Shown piece after piece: positions 10,097 to 16,412 of a stretch of DNA of 64,000 nt. Source of the stretch: a marine gamma proteobacterium HTCC2143. GTDB taxonomy: Bacteria; Pseudomonadota; Gammaproteobacteria; Pseudomonadales; Dasaniaceae. The position numbers and the translations under genes were made by a program. Every line of letters begins with the position of its first letter. The first letter of the stretch is position 1. The stretch lies in NCBI GenBank assembly GCA_000169075.1, contig AAVT01000001.1, positions 248,001 through 312,000 on the forward strand, in the 5' to 3' direction. The notes under the pieces were generated by a model that made no database searches, was not told the DNA's origin, and worked only from the letters and a program-made list of their open reading frames with translations.

Positions 10097-11062
10097 ATGG
10101 CCGCTTTTAATGACAACAGTTTAGCAATAGGTCAAACCCCTTTGGTGCGATTAAACCGAATAGGTGATGGCAACATTTTCGCCAAGGTAGAGAGCCGCAA
10201 CCCCGCCAACTGCGTGAAGTGCCGTATCGGCTCCAATATGATTTGGGAAGCCGAAAAGTCAGGCTTACTGAAACCTGGAATGGAAATCGTTGAACCCACC
10301 AGCGGCAATACCGGCATTGCACTGTCATTTGTTGGCGCTGCCAGAGGTTACAAAGTCACATTGGTTATGCCTCACACAATGAGCCTAGAGCGACGCCAGC
10401 TGATGAAAGCTCTTGGTGCCAATGTTGTTATCACCGACGCTGCGAAAGGCATCAAACTTTGCATCGATACCGCCCAACAATTAGTCGCTGAGGCACCCGA
10501 CCAGCGCTGGATGCCCAGTCAATTTGATAATCCTGCCAATCCCGCTATCCATGAGCAAACAACGGGGCCCGAGATCTGGGAAGATACTGATGGCGGCGTT
10601 GATGTTCTCATCTGCGGTGTTGGCACAGGTGGCACGCTAACCGGTATCTCGCGCTACCTTAAAAACACTCGGGGTAAAGCGATAACCTCAGTTGCTGTTG
10701 AACCTATGTCGACAACGATGATCACCGCAGCCAAAGCCGGTGAAGAGCCCGTACATGGCCCTCACAAAGTCCAGGGCATCGGTGCCGGATTTGTTCCCGC
10801 CAACCTTGATCTGGACATGGTTGATCAAGTTGAGCAGGTCAGCGACGAAGACGCTATCGAGTATGCCCATCGATTAATGAAAGAAGAAGGCATACTCGCC
10901 GGCATATCCAGTGGCGCCGCTGCGGCCATCGCCCATCGCGTTTCACAGCAGCCCGAACACAAAGGTAAAACCATCGTTGTGATCTTACCCGACTCAGCAG
11001 AACGCTACCTTTCAACCCCCTTATTTGAAGGTCAGTTTAGTGACAATGAAACAGTTCAATAA
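10097..11062 (+). CDS. cysK: Cysteine synthase A (O-acetylserine sulfhydrylase)
   Basis: A 321-residue PLP enzyme making cysteine from O-acetylserine and sulfide. It follows E. coli CysK closely: [17 protein letters not shown], the PLP lysine at residue 41 within VKCRIG, the substrate loop [10 protein letters not shown], the phosphate-binding [10 protein letters not shown], and the [13 protein letters not shown] segment. The VKCRIG context and the C-terminal [19 protein letters not shown] favour CysK over CysM. It is monocistronic, with a ribosome site AACGACGGAG ahead of the ATG. Confidence 0.94.
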   Translation: MAAFNDNSLAIGQTPLVRLNRIGDGNIFAKVESRNPANCVKCRIGSNMIWEAEKSGLLKPGMEIVEPTSGNTGIALSFVGAARGYKVTLVMPHTMSLERRQLMKALGANVVITDAAKGIKLCIDTAQQLVAEAPDQRWMPSQFDNPANPAIHEQTTGPEIWEDTDGGVDVLICGVGTGGTLTGISRYLKNTRGKAITSVAVEPMSTTMITAAKAGEEPVHGPHKVQGIGAGFVPANLDLDMVDQVEQVSDEDAIEYAHRLMKEEGILAGISSGAAAAIAHRVSQQPEHKGKTIVVILPDSAERYLSTPLFEGQFSDNETVQ

Positions 11063-11188
11063 GCGGGCTGGTAAAGCAGCAAGTTGACCTTTATAATGCG
11101 CCGCTTATTGCCATTACTGACTTTTTTTGGGCCAGTAGCAAGCCGCTAAGCGGCGGGGTAACAAAGCAGTTCCAAGCTGTACACATGT

Positions 11189-11262
11189 GGGCCTTTAACG
11201 GGGCACATAGTGCAAGGTGGAGCATCTGACTTATAACACATGAGTTTGCGATGATACCGCGA
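11189..11262 (+). pseudogene. Decayed tRNA copy upstream of the intact tRNA
   Basis: GGGCCTTTA at 11189 and, 24 bases on, GGAGCATCTGACTTATAA repeat the acceptor and anticodon-arm sequence of the intact tRNA at 11290 with scattered changes, then the match fades. A 17-bp leader (CAGTTCCAAGCTGTACA) stands in front of both the decayed copy (11167-11183) and the real tRNA (11268-11284). I read this as a duplicated tRNA unit of which the upstream copy has degenerated; the duplicated part is short, so an origin by element insertion is also possible. Confidence 0.5.
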
Positions 11263-11289
11263 TCAAACAGTTCCAAGCTGTACAAATTT

Positions 11290-11366
11290 GGGCCTTTAGC
11301 TCAGTTGGTTAGAGCATCCGACTCATAATCGGCAGGTCCGCAGTTCAAGTCTGCGAAGGCCCACCA
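11290..11366 (+). tRNA. tRNA with CAU anticodon, probably tRNA-Ile2
   Basis: A 77-base cloverleaf with encoded CCA: acceptor GGGCCTT pairs with AAGGCCC, D arm GCTC/GAGC, anticodon loop CTCATAA (CAU), T arm with TTCAAGT loop closed by CCGCA/TGCGA-type pairing. The CAU anticodon could read Met, or Ile AUA codons after lysidine modification. The sequence resembles ileX-type genes more than elongator tRNA-Met, so Ile2 is favoured but not proven. Its 3' half from the anticodon loop onward is the left copy of an 82-bp direct repeat. Confidence 0.93.
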
Positions 11367-11403
11367 TTTTCTTGTCAATGAATGACTTACATTCCGTAGA
11401 ACG
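11322..11403 (+). repeat. attL-like direct repeat (tRNA 3' half plus flank)
   Basis: These 82 bases, starting in the tRNA anticodon loop and running 37 bases past its CCA end, recur without a mismatch at 16046-16127. After one T/C difference four more bases match. A repeat of a tRNA 3' end on either side of accessory DNA is the usual mark of tyrosine-recombinase integration. The left copy is joined to the functional tRNA. Confidence 0.85.
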
Positions 11404-11529
11404 TCCGACTAGGAAGCTCTGACTATGCGGCTCTATCGCCTACAGAGTCGCTTGCCCTGATGACAATTCCAGCAGCCCAACATAGCCGCCAACCGCAAGA
11501 TTCAAAAGGGCTGCTATACATCGGTGGGT

Positions 11530-11829
11530 TCAATGGATCGTTGCAACACAGGCATTAAATCTATCAGCTGGCGTTTCGTATTCCAATGTTTTTCTAGGTC
11601 GTTCGTTTAATTGCCTCGCCACTTTATTCAGCTGACTTTGTGTATGGACTGATAAATCAGTCCCCTTCGGAAAGTACTGCCGTAATAACCGGTTTGTATT
11701 TTCATTAGTACCCCGCTGCCATGGGCTTTGGGGATCACAGAAATACACATCAATTTTCCAACGATCCCACATGATAGTTTTTTGGGCTTGTGTATAAATT
11801 GTTCGAGCTCGTCTTGTCATCTTCAACAC
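11530..11829 (-). pseudogene. IS30-family transposase, C-terminal remnant
   Basis: The 99-residue frame carries the end of an IS30 DDE transposase: [20 protein letters not shown] contains the catalytic glutamate region, followed by [13 protein letters not shown] and [20 protein letters not shown]30 transposases are around 320-380 residues, so the N-terminal HTH and the first two catalytic aspartates are gone; the first 20 or so residues ([17 protein letters not shown]) do not look like the normal upstream sequence. It is a broken insertion sequence just inside the left end of the island. Confidence 0.85.
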
Positions 11830-12241
11830 TCCTTCTTTTAACTAAAGAATAGAATGTTGCGTCGACCGATTGAATCCGCAGGATGATAGCGGACTAGGAA
11901 TATTACTCGGGGATTGAAATCTGCCGACTGAAAATAAGGAAATTCTTCATTATCCATTGTAATCTTTCAGCGACCTTATGCTGCCCATAAGTGATACTAC
12001 AGCACTAATAAAGCGATGCATGTAGTTAACTTTGTCTAATCTACTAATAAACTGATGTCCCTTTTTGTACTCTGTTGTCAACTTATTGTCGAAGGTCAAT
12101 ATTCATGGGCATGCGCTCTGATACACTGATTTTCTGGATATTGATAAGTTTGTGGCCCTGTTGTTGATATTCATTTGTGAGCCACTTTTGTGAAATTCGA
12201 TCAACGACTCATTTGCACCGATGAAAAAGGGAGTACACACT
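11830..12241. other. Gene-free stretch inside the island
   Basis: About 410 bases, A+T rich, between the transposase remnant and the first island gene. No frame of credible length or composition was found. The last 80 bases presumably hold the promoter of the downstream genes; I see no confident -35/-10 pair. Confidence 0.5.
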
Positions 12242-12343
12242 ATGCGAAAATCCACCGCACTTGTCCGTAATGGTTTGTTATTACTGGCGTGTATTGTTGT
12301 ATTTATGATTGTCGCGACGATTATTGCGACCAGTATTAGTTAG
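12242..12343 (+). CDS. 33-residue single-pass membrane peptide
   Basis: ATG at 12242 is preceded by AAGGGAG at good distance. The product has a short basic N terminus (MRKSTALVRN) followed by about 21 hydrophobic residues (GLLLLACIVVFMIVATIIAT) and stops at 12343, eight bases before the next start codon. The composition and tight spacing to the DUF1269-like gene support a real small membrane protein cotranscribed with it. I recognise no family; function unknown. Confidence 0.55.
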   Translation: MRKSTALVRNGLLLLACIVVFMIVATIIATSIS

Positions 12344-12351
12344 GTATTGTT

Positions 12352-12858
12352 ATGAAACGGCTATGTTTTTTGTGCCCGGGTATCGACTGGGCAAAGGTTG
12401 TAGTGAAAACGCTTAAGAATGAAGGCATTAAAGAAAAGCATATCTATACGGTAGCTAAAACAGGTAAACCCCTTGAAGATTTACCTGATGGCGGTCCTGA
12501 TGACGATGATTTCTTACCGGCCTTTGAGCGTGGCTTGGCTTTCGGTGCAAGCACAGGTGTTTTTGTCGGCTTGGTTGCACTTGCTTTCCCACCAGCAGGC
12601 TTGGTAGTGGGCGGTGGTGCGGTATTGTTAATTGGTCTTGCCGGAGCAAGTGTTGGTGGCCTCCTCACGGGTATGGCCGGTGCCGCTTTCTCCAACTCTC
12701 GCCTGCAAGCTTTTGAAAAAGATATTGAGGAAGGAAAGATCCTGATTATGGTTGATGTGCCGTTGGAGCAAATAACCCATATTAACAGTCTGATTCAACG
12801 CTCGTATCCAGAGGTGGAAATTGAAGGCATCGAGCCACCGGCTCTGGCGATTCCTTGA
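12352..12858 (+). CDS. DUF1269-like glycine-rich membrane protein
   Basis: 168 residues. The first 40 and last 40 residues are soluble and resemble two halves of a ferredoxin-like sensor fold (KRLCFLCPGIDWAKVVVKTLKNEGIKEKHIYTV; ILIMVDVPLEQITHINSLIQRSYPEVEIEG). Between them are two Gly/Ala-rich membrane segments (residues 62-82 and 85-112), GASTGVFVGLVALAFPPAGL and LVVGGGAVLLIGLAGASVGG. This is the layout of DUF1269 family proteins, whose role is unknown. An acidic loop (PDGGPDDDDF) precedes the membrane part. It sits between the small membrane peptide and the ZIP gene. Confidence 0.65.
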   Translation: MKRLCFLCPGIDWAKVVVKTLKNEGIKEKHIYTVAKTGKPLEDLPDGGPDDDDFLPAFERGLAFGASTGVFVGLVALAFPPAGLVVGGGAVLLIGLAGASVGGLLTGMAGAAFSNSRLQAFEKDIEEGKILIMVDVPLEQITHINSLIQRSYPEVEIEGIEPPALAIP

Positions 12859-12901
12859 GTTACCGAATGTCCTTTAGCGCATCAGATAGATTGATTGTCA
12901 G

Positions 12902-13633
12902 GTGAGCACGCTGGCGTGGATTATAGTGAGTGGCTTGATGATGAGCGCGCTTGCGATGGTGGGTAGCGTCACACTGTTATTAAAACCCGAAACCCTCGAA
13001 CGGTTGCTATTACCTCTGGTGGCTTTTGCCGCCGGATCACTGATCGGAGGCGCTTTCTTTCATATGATTCCAGCGGCTTTCGGTGCCAATGCTGACGTTT
13101 TCAGCAATGGTGTTGCTATTGTTGCTGGTTTTACCGTATTTTTTGTGCTGGAACAATTTTTACATTGGCGTCATTGCCATCATTCCCACAATACAGCTAG
13201 ACAACCGCTAACGTATCTCGTCCTGATTGGCGATGGCTTGCATAATTTTTTGGGGGGGATGGCAATTGCGAGCACGTTTATTATTGATATACGCTTGGGC
13301 ATGGCAAGCTGGTTTGCCGCTGCAGCGCATGAAATCCCTCAGGAGCTAGGAGACTTTGCTGTACTGGTACACGGGGGTTGGTCAAAAAAGAACGCGCTTA
13401 TATTTAATGTTTTGTCTGCGCTGACCTTTCTGGCCGGTGGCTTGTTGGCTTATACACTTTCCTTTCGGTTAGATATTAGTTGGCTTATTCCCTTCGCTGC
13501 GGGTAATTTTCTTTATATAGGTGCATCGGATCTGGTTCCGGAAGTGAATAGAAGCGGAAATGCAAAAGCCAAGGTGTTGCATCTCGCCTCATTTATTGCC
13601 GGGTTAGTTTTGTTGTTGATTGCGGTGCCTTGA
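12902..13633 (+). CDS. ZIP-family divalent metal transporter
   Basis: 243 residues with about eight hydrophobic segments. The two metal-site helices of the ZIP (SLC39-like) family are clear: GDGLHNFLGG (His114, Asn115) and HEIPQELGD (His143, Glu144, Glu148). A His-rich loop between segments three and four (HWRHCHHSHN, residues 88-97) matches the usual cytosolic metal-binding loop. ZIPs move Zn, Fe, Mn or other divalent ions into the cytoplasm; the ion here is unknown. The start is a GTG; no strong ribosome site is seen. It is followed by two ferritin-like genes, so iron is a reasonable guess. Confidence 0.9.
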   Translation: MSTLAWIIVSGLMMSALAMVGSVTLLLKPETLERLLLPLVAFAAGSLIGGAFFHMIPAAFGANADVFSNGVAIVAGFTVFFVLEQFLHWRHCHHSHNTARQPLTYLVLIGDGLHNFLGGMAIASTFIIDIRLGMASWFAAAAHEIPQELGDFAVLVHGGWSKKNALIFNVLSALTFLAGGLLAYTLSFRLDISWLIPFAAGNFLYIGASDLVPEVNRSGNAKAKVLHLASFIAGLVLLLIAVP

Positions 13634-13764
13634 TATTTTTCGATCTGCATAGTGAATATGCATACTGTGGGAATTGACATGGTTGGTAGAATAAGAATTA
13701 TGTGGCTCCGGGGAAAGATTTCTCTGGTTAGAGCCACCCTGACAAATGGCAATGGAGACTAATT

Positions 13765-14226
13765 ATGAGTGACTTGTCCCCGCAAGAGATAGAGATCCTT
13801 CACGAAGCCTTAGATGATGAGTACTTGGCATGGTCAACGTATGATCAAGTAATTGAAGACTTTGGTGAGATCTCACCATTTATTAATATTCGTGAGGCCG
13901 AATCACGTCATATCGAAGCCCTTTGCACCTTGTTCAATAGGTATGGAGTTCCGGTTCCCCCCAATCCTTGGCTGGGCAGAGTCGAACGATACAAGAGCAT
14001 TCAAGAGGCCTGCGAGGCAGGAGTAAAAGCGGAAATTGCCAACGGAGAAATGTATGAGAGGTTGATGGTCGCCACTCAGCGTCGTGATTTCCTTGAAGTG
14101 CTTGGCAATCTTCAAGAAGCATCCCAGAAGCGTCATTTGCGGGCTTTTGAGCGTTGCGTAAGTCGCAGAGGAAGTGGATGCGGTGCTGGGCGCGGCAGAG
14201 GGAGAGGAAATGGTGGGCGGTGTTAG
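13765..14226 (+). CDS. DUF2202-type ferritin-like protein
   Basis: 153 residues forming a four-helix bundle of the ferritin-like/DUF2202 type. Metal-ligand candidates are in EALDDEYLAWSTYDQ (first helix pair) and REAESRHIEAL (ExxH), then EAGVKAEIANGEMYERL and LQEASQKRHLRAFERC, a repeat of the same pattern. The tail from about residue 135 is unusual: rich in Arg, Gly and Cys (RRGSGCGAGRGRGRGNGG). A role in iron binding or peroxide protection is inferred from the fold. The gene sits between the ZIP transporter and an attC-like sequence. Confidence 0.75.
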   Translation: MSDLSPQEIEILHEALDDEYLAWSTYDQVIEDFGEISPFINIREAESRHIEALCTLFNRYGVPVPPNPWLGRVERYKSIQEACEAGVKAEIANGEMYERLMVATQRRDFLEVLGNLQEASQKRHLRAFERCVSRRGSGCGAGRGRGRGNGGRC

Positions 14227-14234
14227 TGAGGGAT

Positions 14235-14298
14235 GCCTAGCCAGGCGTTGCAGCCAGACCGTGCTTCGCACAGCTGCTGAAAACCAAACCCGTTATGC
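14235..14298 (+). repeat. attC-like recombination site
   Basis: GCCTAGC at 14235 and GTTATGC at 14292 resemble the outer R'' and R' boxes of integron cassette attC sites (consensus RYYYAAC and GTTRRRY). Between them lies an imperfect inverted repeat: GCAGC pairs with GCTGC, and a central GTGC-TTC-GCAC hairpin resembles the variable stem. It starts 8 bases after the upstream gene. The 64-base length is within the attC range. No integron integrase is in view, so this is a resemblance, not proof. Confidence 0.4.
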
Positions 14299-14335
14299 AT
14301 GAAAATTCCAATATTACTTATTAAGGAGATAGAAA

Positions 14336-14623
14336 ATGTCAAATGAAGGCTACCACGAACCAATAGATGAACTTACAGACGAAACCAGGGATATGCATAG
14401 AGCTATTACATCTCTGATGGAAGAGCTTGAAGCAGTAGACTGGTACAACCAAAGAGTTGATGCGTGCAAAAATGAAGAATTGAAGGCCATACTTGCGCAC
14501 AATAGAGATGAGGAAAAAGAGCACGCCGCGATGGTGCTTGAATGGATTAGAAGGCAAGACACAAGCTTTGATAAAGAGTTAAAAGATTACCTTTTTACAG
14601 ATAAGCCAATTGCACACAAATAG
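14336..14623 (+). CDS. Encapsulated-ferritin (EncFtn)-like protein, orphan
   Basis: 95 residues, strongly similar to the Rhodospirillum rubrum encapsulated ferritin: HEPIDELTDETRDMHRAI, MEELEAVDWYNQRVDA, ILAHNRDEEKEHAAM and DYLFTDKPI line up block by block. Glu30, Glu60 and His63 correspond to the iron ligands Glu32, Glu62, His65 of that protein. Such proteins assemble as annular decamers and oxidise iron, normally inside an encapsulin nanocompartment. Here the protein ends just after the helical domain: the extended C-terminal tail with the encapsulin-targeting peptide is missing, and no shell gene is nearby. An excellent ribosome site (AAGGAGAT) precedes the ATG. Confidence 0.9.
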   Translation: MSNEGYHEPIDELTDETRDMHRAITSLMEELEAVDWYNQRVDACKNEELKAILAHNRDEEKEHAAMVLEWIRRQDTSFDKELKDYLFTDKPIAHK

Positions 14624-14626
14624 AGT

Positions 14627-14675
14627 GCATACAAGACAAGGCAGTCAGACGTTGCCCCTTCGCAAGGCGTTATGT
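14627..14675 (+). repeat. Second, weaker attC-like sequence
   Basis: Immediately after the EncFtn stop, GCATACA (14627) and GTTATGT (14669) frame a 49-base stretch with CCTTCG at its centre. Palindromy is poorer than in the site at 14235. The distance between the two GTTATG boxes, 377 bp, equals one single-gene cassette. Treat as tentative. Confidence 0.25.
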
Positions 14676-14737
14676 GGCAATCGCCAGATGCTAATCTATA
14701 ACCAACCAAATGTTTTAGTCACTAGTCGATAAAATCT

Positions 14738-15532
14738 ATGTGCCAGCTACTCGGTTTATCTTCATCCAATCCCATTCGTTTGACATTCAATTGGGAATCT
14801 TTCGTAATGCGCGGTTCTCAAGAAGAGGGCAATCCGGATGGCTGGGGTGTTGCCTACTTTGACGGTGTAGATGCCATGCTGTTGCGCGAACCTACGCCTG
14901 CTGCCGAAAGCCCGATGGTGCAATTTCTTACTAACTACGCCCCTCCCAGTGATCTGATCGTTTCTCACGTCAGACGAGCCACCCACGGTGACCGAAATCT
15001 TGCCAACACGCAACCATTCCAACGTGTGCTCGGCGGGCACACGCATGTGTTCGCACATAATGGATTTGTCCCACCTTTCAAGTTGTCCAATACATCCTCC
15101 TGGCTTTTGCCCCAAGGGGATACTGATTCCGAGCGCCTATTTTGTCAGCTCCTCGATTATCTGGAGCCGTTATGGCATAGAGGTGGTATCCCTCCTTTTG
15201 AAAAACGCTTCGAGGTGGTAGAGCGCTTTGCCCATGAGATTCTAGAACGCGGCGCATCAAATTTTCTATACAGTGACGGTGTAAACCTATTCGCTCATGG
15301 GCATCGCCGCACCATACCCGGTGATGGTGTGAGTGATGAACCTGGTCTATACGTCAATCTATTCCAATCAAAAACAGGGTTAGATATGGCGACGCCTTGT
15401 CAGGGACTCCGTACGGAAGGTAATTGTAGCAATCAGGCTCTAGTCTCAACATTGCCTCTGAACGATCATCAGTGGGTGCCGCTGAAGGCCGGTGAGATCG
15501 CGTGTTTCCAGTCAGGCCAACGCATCAAGTAA
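14738..15532 (+). CDS. Class II glutamine amidotransferase (YafJ-like)
   Basis: 264 residues of the Ntn-hydrolase type. The nucleophile is Cys2 (MCQLLGLSS), exposed after Met removal; NPDGWGVAYFD, SHVRRATHG and HNGF are the family motifs that bind glutamine and form the oxyanion pocket. Stand-alone proteins of this kind release ammonia from glutamine or gamma-glutamyl compounds; E. coli YafJ is the closest named relative and its physiological substrate is not settled. It is the last gene of the tRNA-bounded island. Confidence 0.88.
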   Translation: MCQLLGLSSSNPIRLTFNWESFVMRGSQEEGNPDGWGVAYFDGVDAMLLREPTPAAESPMVQFLTNYAPPSDLIVSHVRRATHGDRNLANTQPFQRVLGGHTHVFAHNGFVPPFKLSNTSSWLLPQGDTDSERLFCQLLDYLEPLWHRGGIPPFEKRFEVVERFAHEILERGASNFLYSDGVNLFAHGHRRTIPGDGVSDEPGLYVNLFQSKTGLDMATPCQGLRTEGNCSNQALVSTLPLNDHQWVPLKAGEIACFQSGQRIK

Positions 15533-16045
15533 TGGTGTTCCCTCTATCTTAAACTCCCAGGGTTTATCATATTTATTGTAGTAAAGATAAAAACAGACAA
15601 AAATCGCTGAACAATAGCATCCGCTAAACTGGGTAAGGTTTACATTTAATCTGAACTGATGCTGATAATCGGGAATGGCCACTAAGGGGCCGGGTTCACA
15701 ATACGCAGATGCAACATAATACAGGCGTTAATGTCCGCTTTTTCCATTACTCGAAAGTCTAAAGGTCCGCACTTGGCACAAAGCAGAAGTCGCAGCTTTT
15801 CAGGATTCTAGATTTTCAATGTCTGCTTCCAGATGAAAAGCTGCCCTCCTCCAACCGGCTCGGTTTCCGCTCGGTGTTCGGTCGCCTCCAGCCCATACAA
15901 CGCATAGCCCCATGGCACGACGCCCGCCGCATCTGACCACACTAGGTTCGGCCATGGTTCGGTTTCGGTTTTCGACACCCTCACCCACTCAAAATCACGT
16001 TAGATTTCTTCGGCTTAGTGACACGAAAATTGATTGTGTGTGCTG
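15533..16045. other. Gene-poor right part of the island
   Basis: About 510 bases with no convincing coding frame. A 62-codon minus frame at 15800-15988 is rich in Arg, Trp and Cys and lacks a good ribosome site; I do not count it as a gene. CGTTAATG around 15726 resembles the outer box of an attC site but no partner box is evident. Confidence 0.4.
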
Positions 16046-16127
16046 CTCATAATCGGCAGGTCCGCAGTTCAAGTCTGCGAAGGCCCACCATTTTCTTGTC
16101 AATGAATGACTTACATTCCGTAGAACG
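16046..16127 (+). repeat. attR-like direct repeat (tRNA 3' half remnant)
   Basis: An exact second copy of the 82 bases at 11322-11403: anticodon loop to CCA end of the tRNA plus 37 bases. The bases before it (TGTGTGTGCTG) are unrelated to the 5' half of the tRNA, so no functional tRNA is encoded here. It marks the right border of the island. Confidence 0.85.
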
Positions 16128-16265
16128 CCCGAGAGCCTACCCCGAGACAAAGGAGTGCCCTGGGTACTATGAGGGTCGGCTCAGGTGACTCCATGGGTTA
16201 GCTAGTCAGAAGTTTTCAAACCTCAAGTAATATTCGTAGCTCGCCATCACCTCACACACAAAGAC

Positions 16266-16293
16266 AAAAAAGCCCCGAGGTTAGTCGAGGCTT
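16266..16293 (-). terminator. Intrinsic terminator of the TonB receptor gene
   Basis: Read on the minus strand: AAGCCTCGA, a 6-base loop, TCGGGGCTT, then a run of T (TTTTTTG). The stem-loop with U-tract lies about 120 bases past the receptor stop codon, on the correct strand. Confidence 0.7.
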
Positions 16294-16412
16294 AAGGTTG
16301 CTATGTAACAATAAGGGCATTGGCTAGAATCAAATCAGGAAAAAACACCCTCCCATGAGACCATATAGTCAGAAGAACAACTGCCACGTATCATGCTGCA
16401 ATACTCAGTGTA

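Larger units (their letters stand above)
11322..16127. mobile_element. tRNA-bounded 4.7-kb genomic island
   Basis: The interval between the two 82-bp repeats (repeat period 4,724 bp) holds no core genes. It contains an IS30-type transposase remnant, a 33-residue membrane peptide, a DUF1269-like protein, a ZIP transporter, a DUF2202 ferritin-like protein, an EncFtn-like protein and a class II glutamine amidotransferase. No integrase or excisionase is visible, so the element is either decayed or moved in trans. Its gene content is centred on metal handling (inference from families). Confidence 0.75.

Noticed and set aside
11290..11366. tRNA could be elongator tRNA-Met
   Set aside because: The anticodon CAU fits both; acceptor and anticodon-arm similarity to ileX-type tRNA made me prefer Ile2, but the alternative is kept open.
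12352..15532. Encapsulin shell gene near the EncFtn homologue
   Set aside because: No HK97-fold-like frame in the island or its flanks; the shell, if any, is elsewhere.
15800..15988. 62-codon minus-strand frame in the right part of the island
   Set aside because: Arg/Trp/Cys-rich composition and no good ribosome site; I could not tie it to a family, although it sits in mobile DNA.
11322..16127. Integrase or excisionase genes for the island
   Set aside because: I searched all frames of the interval and found only an IS30 remnant; no tyrosine or serine recombinase.
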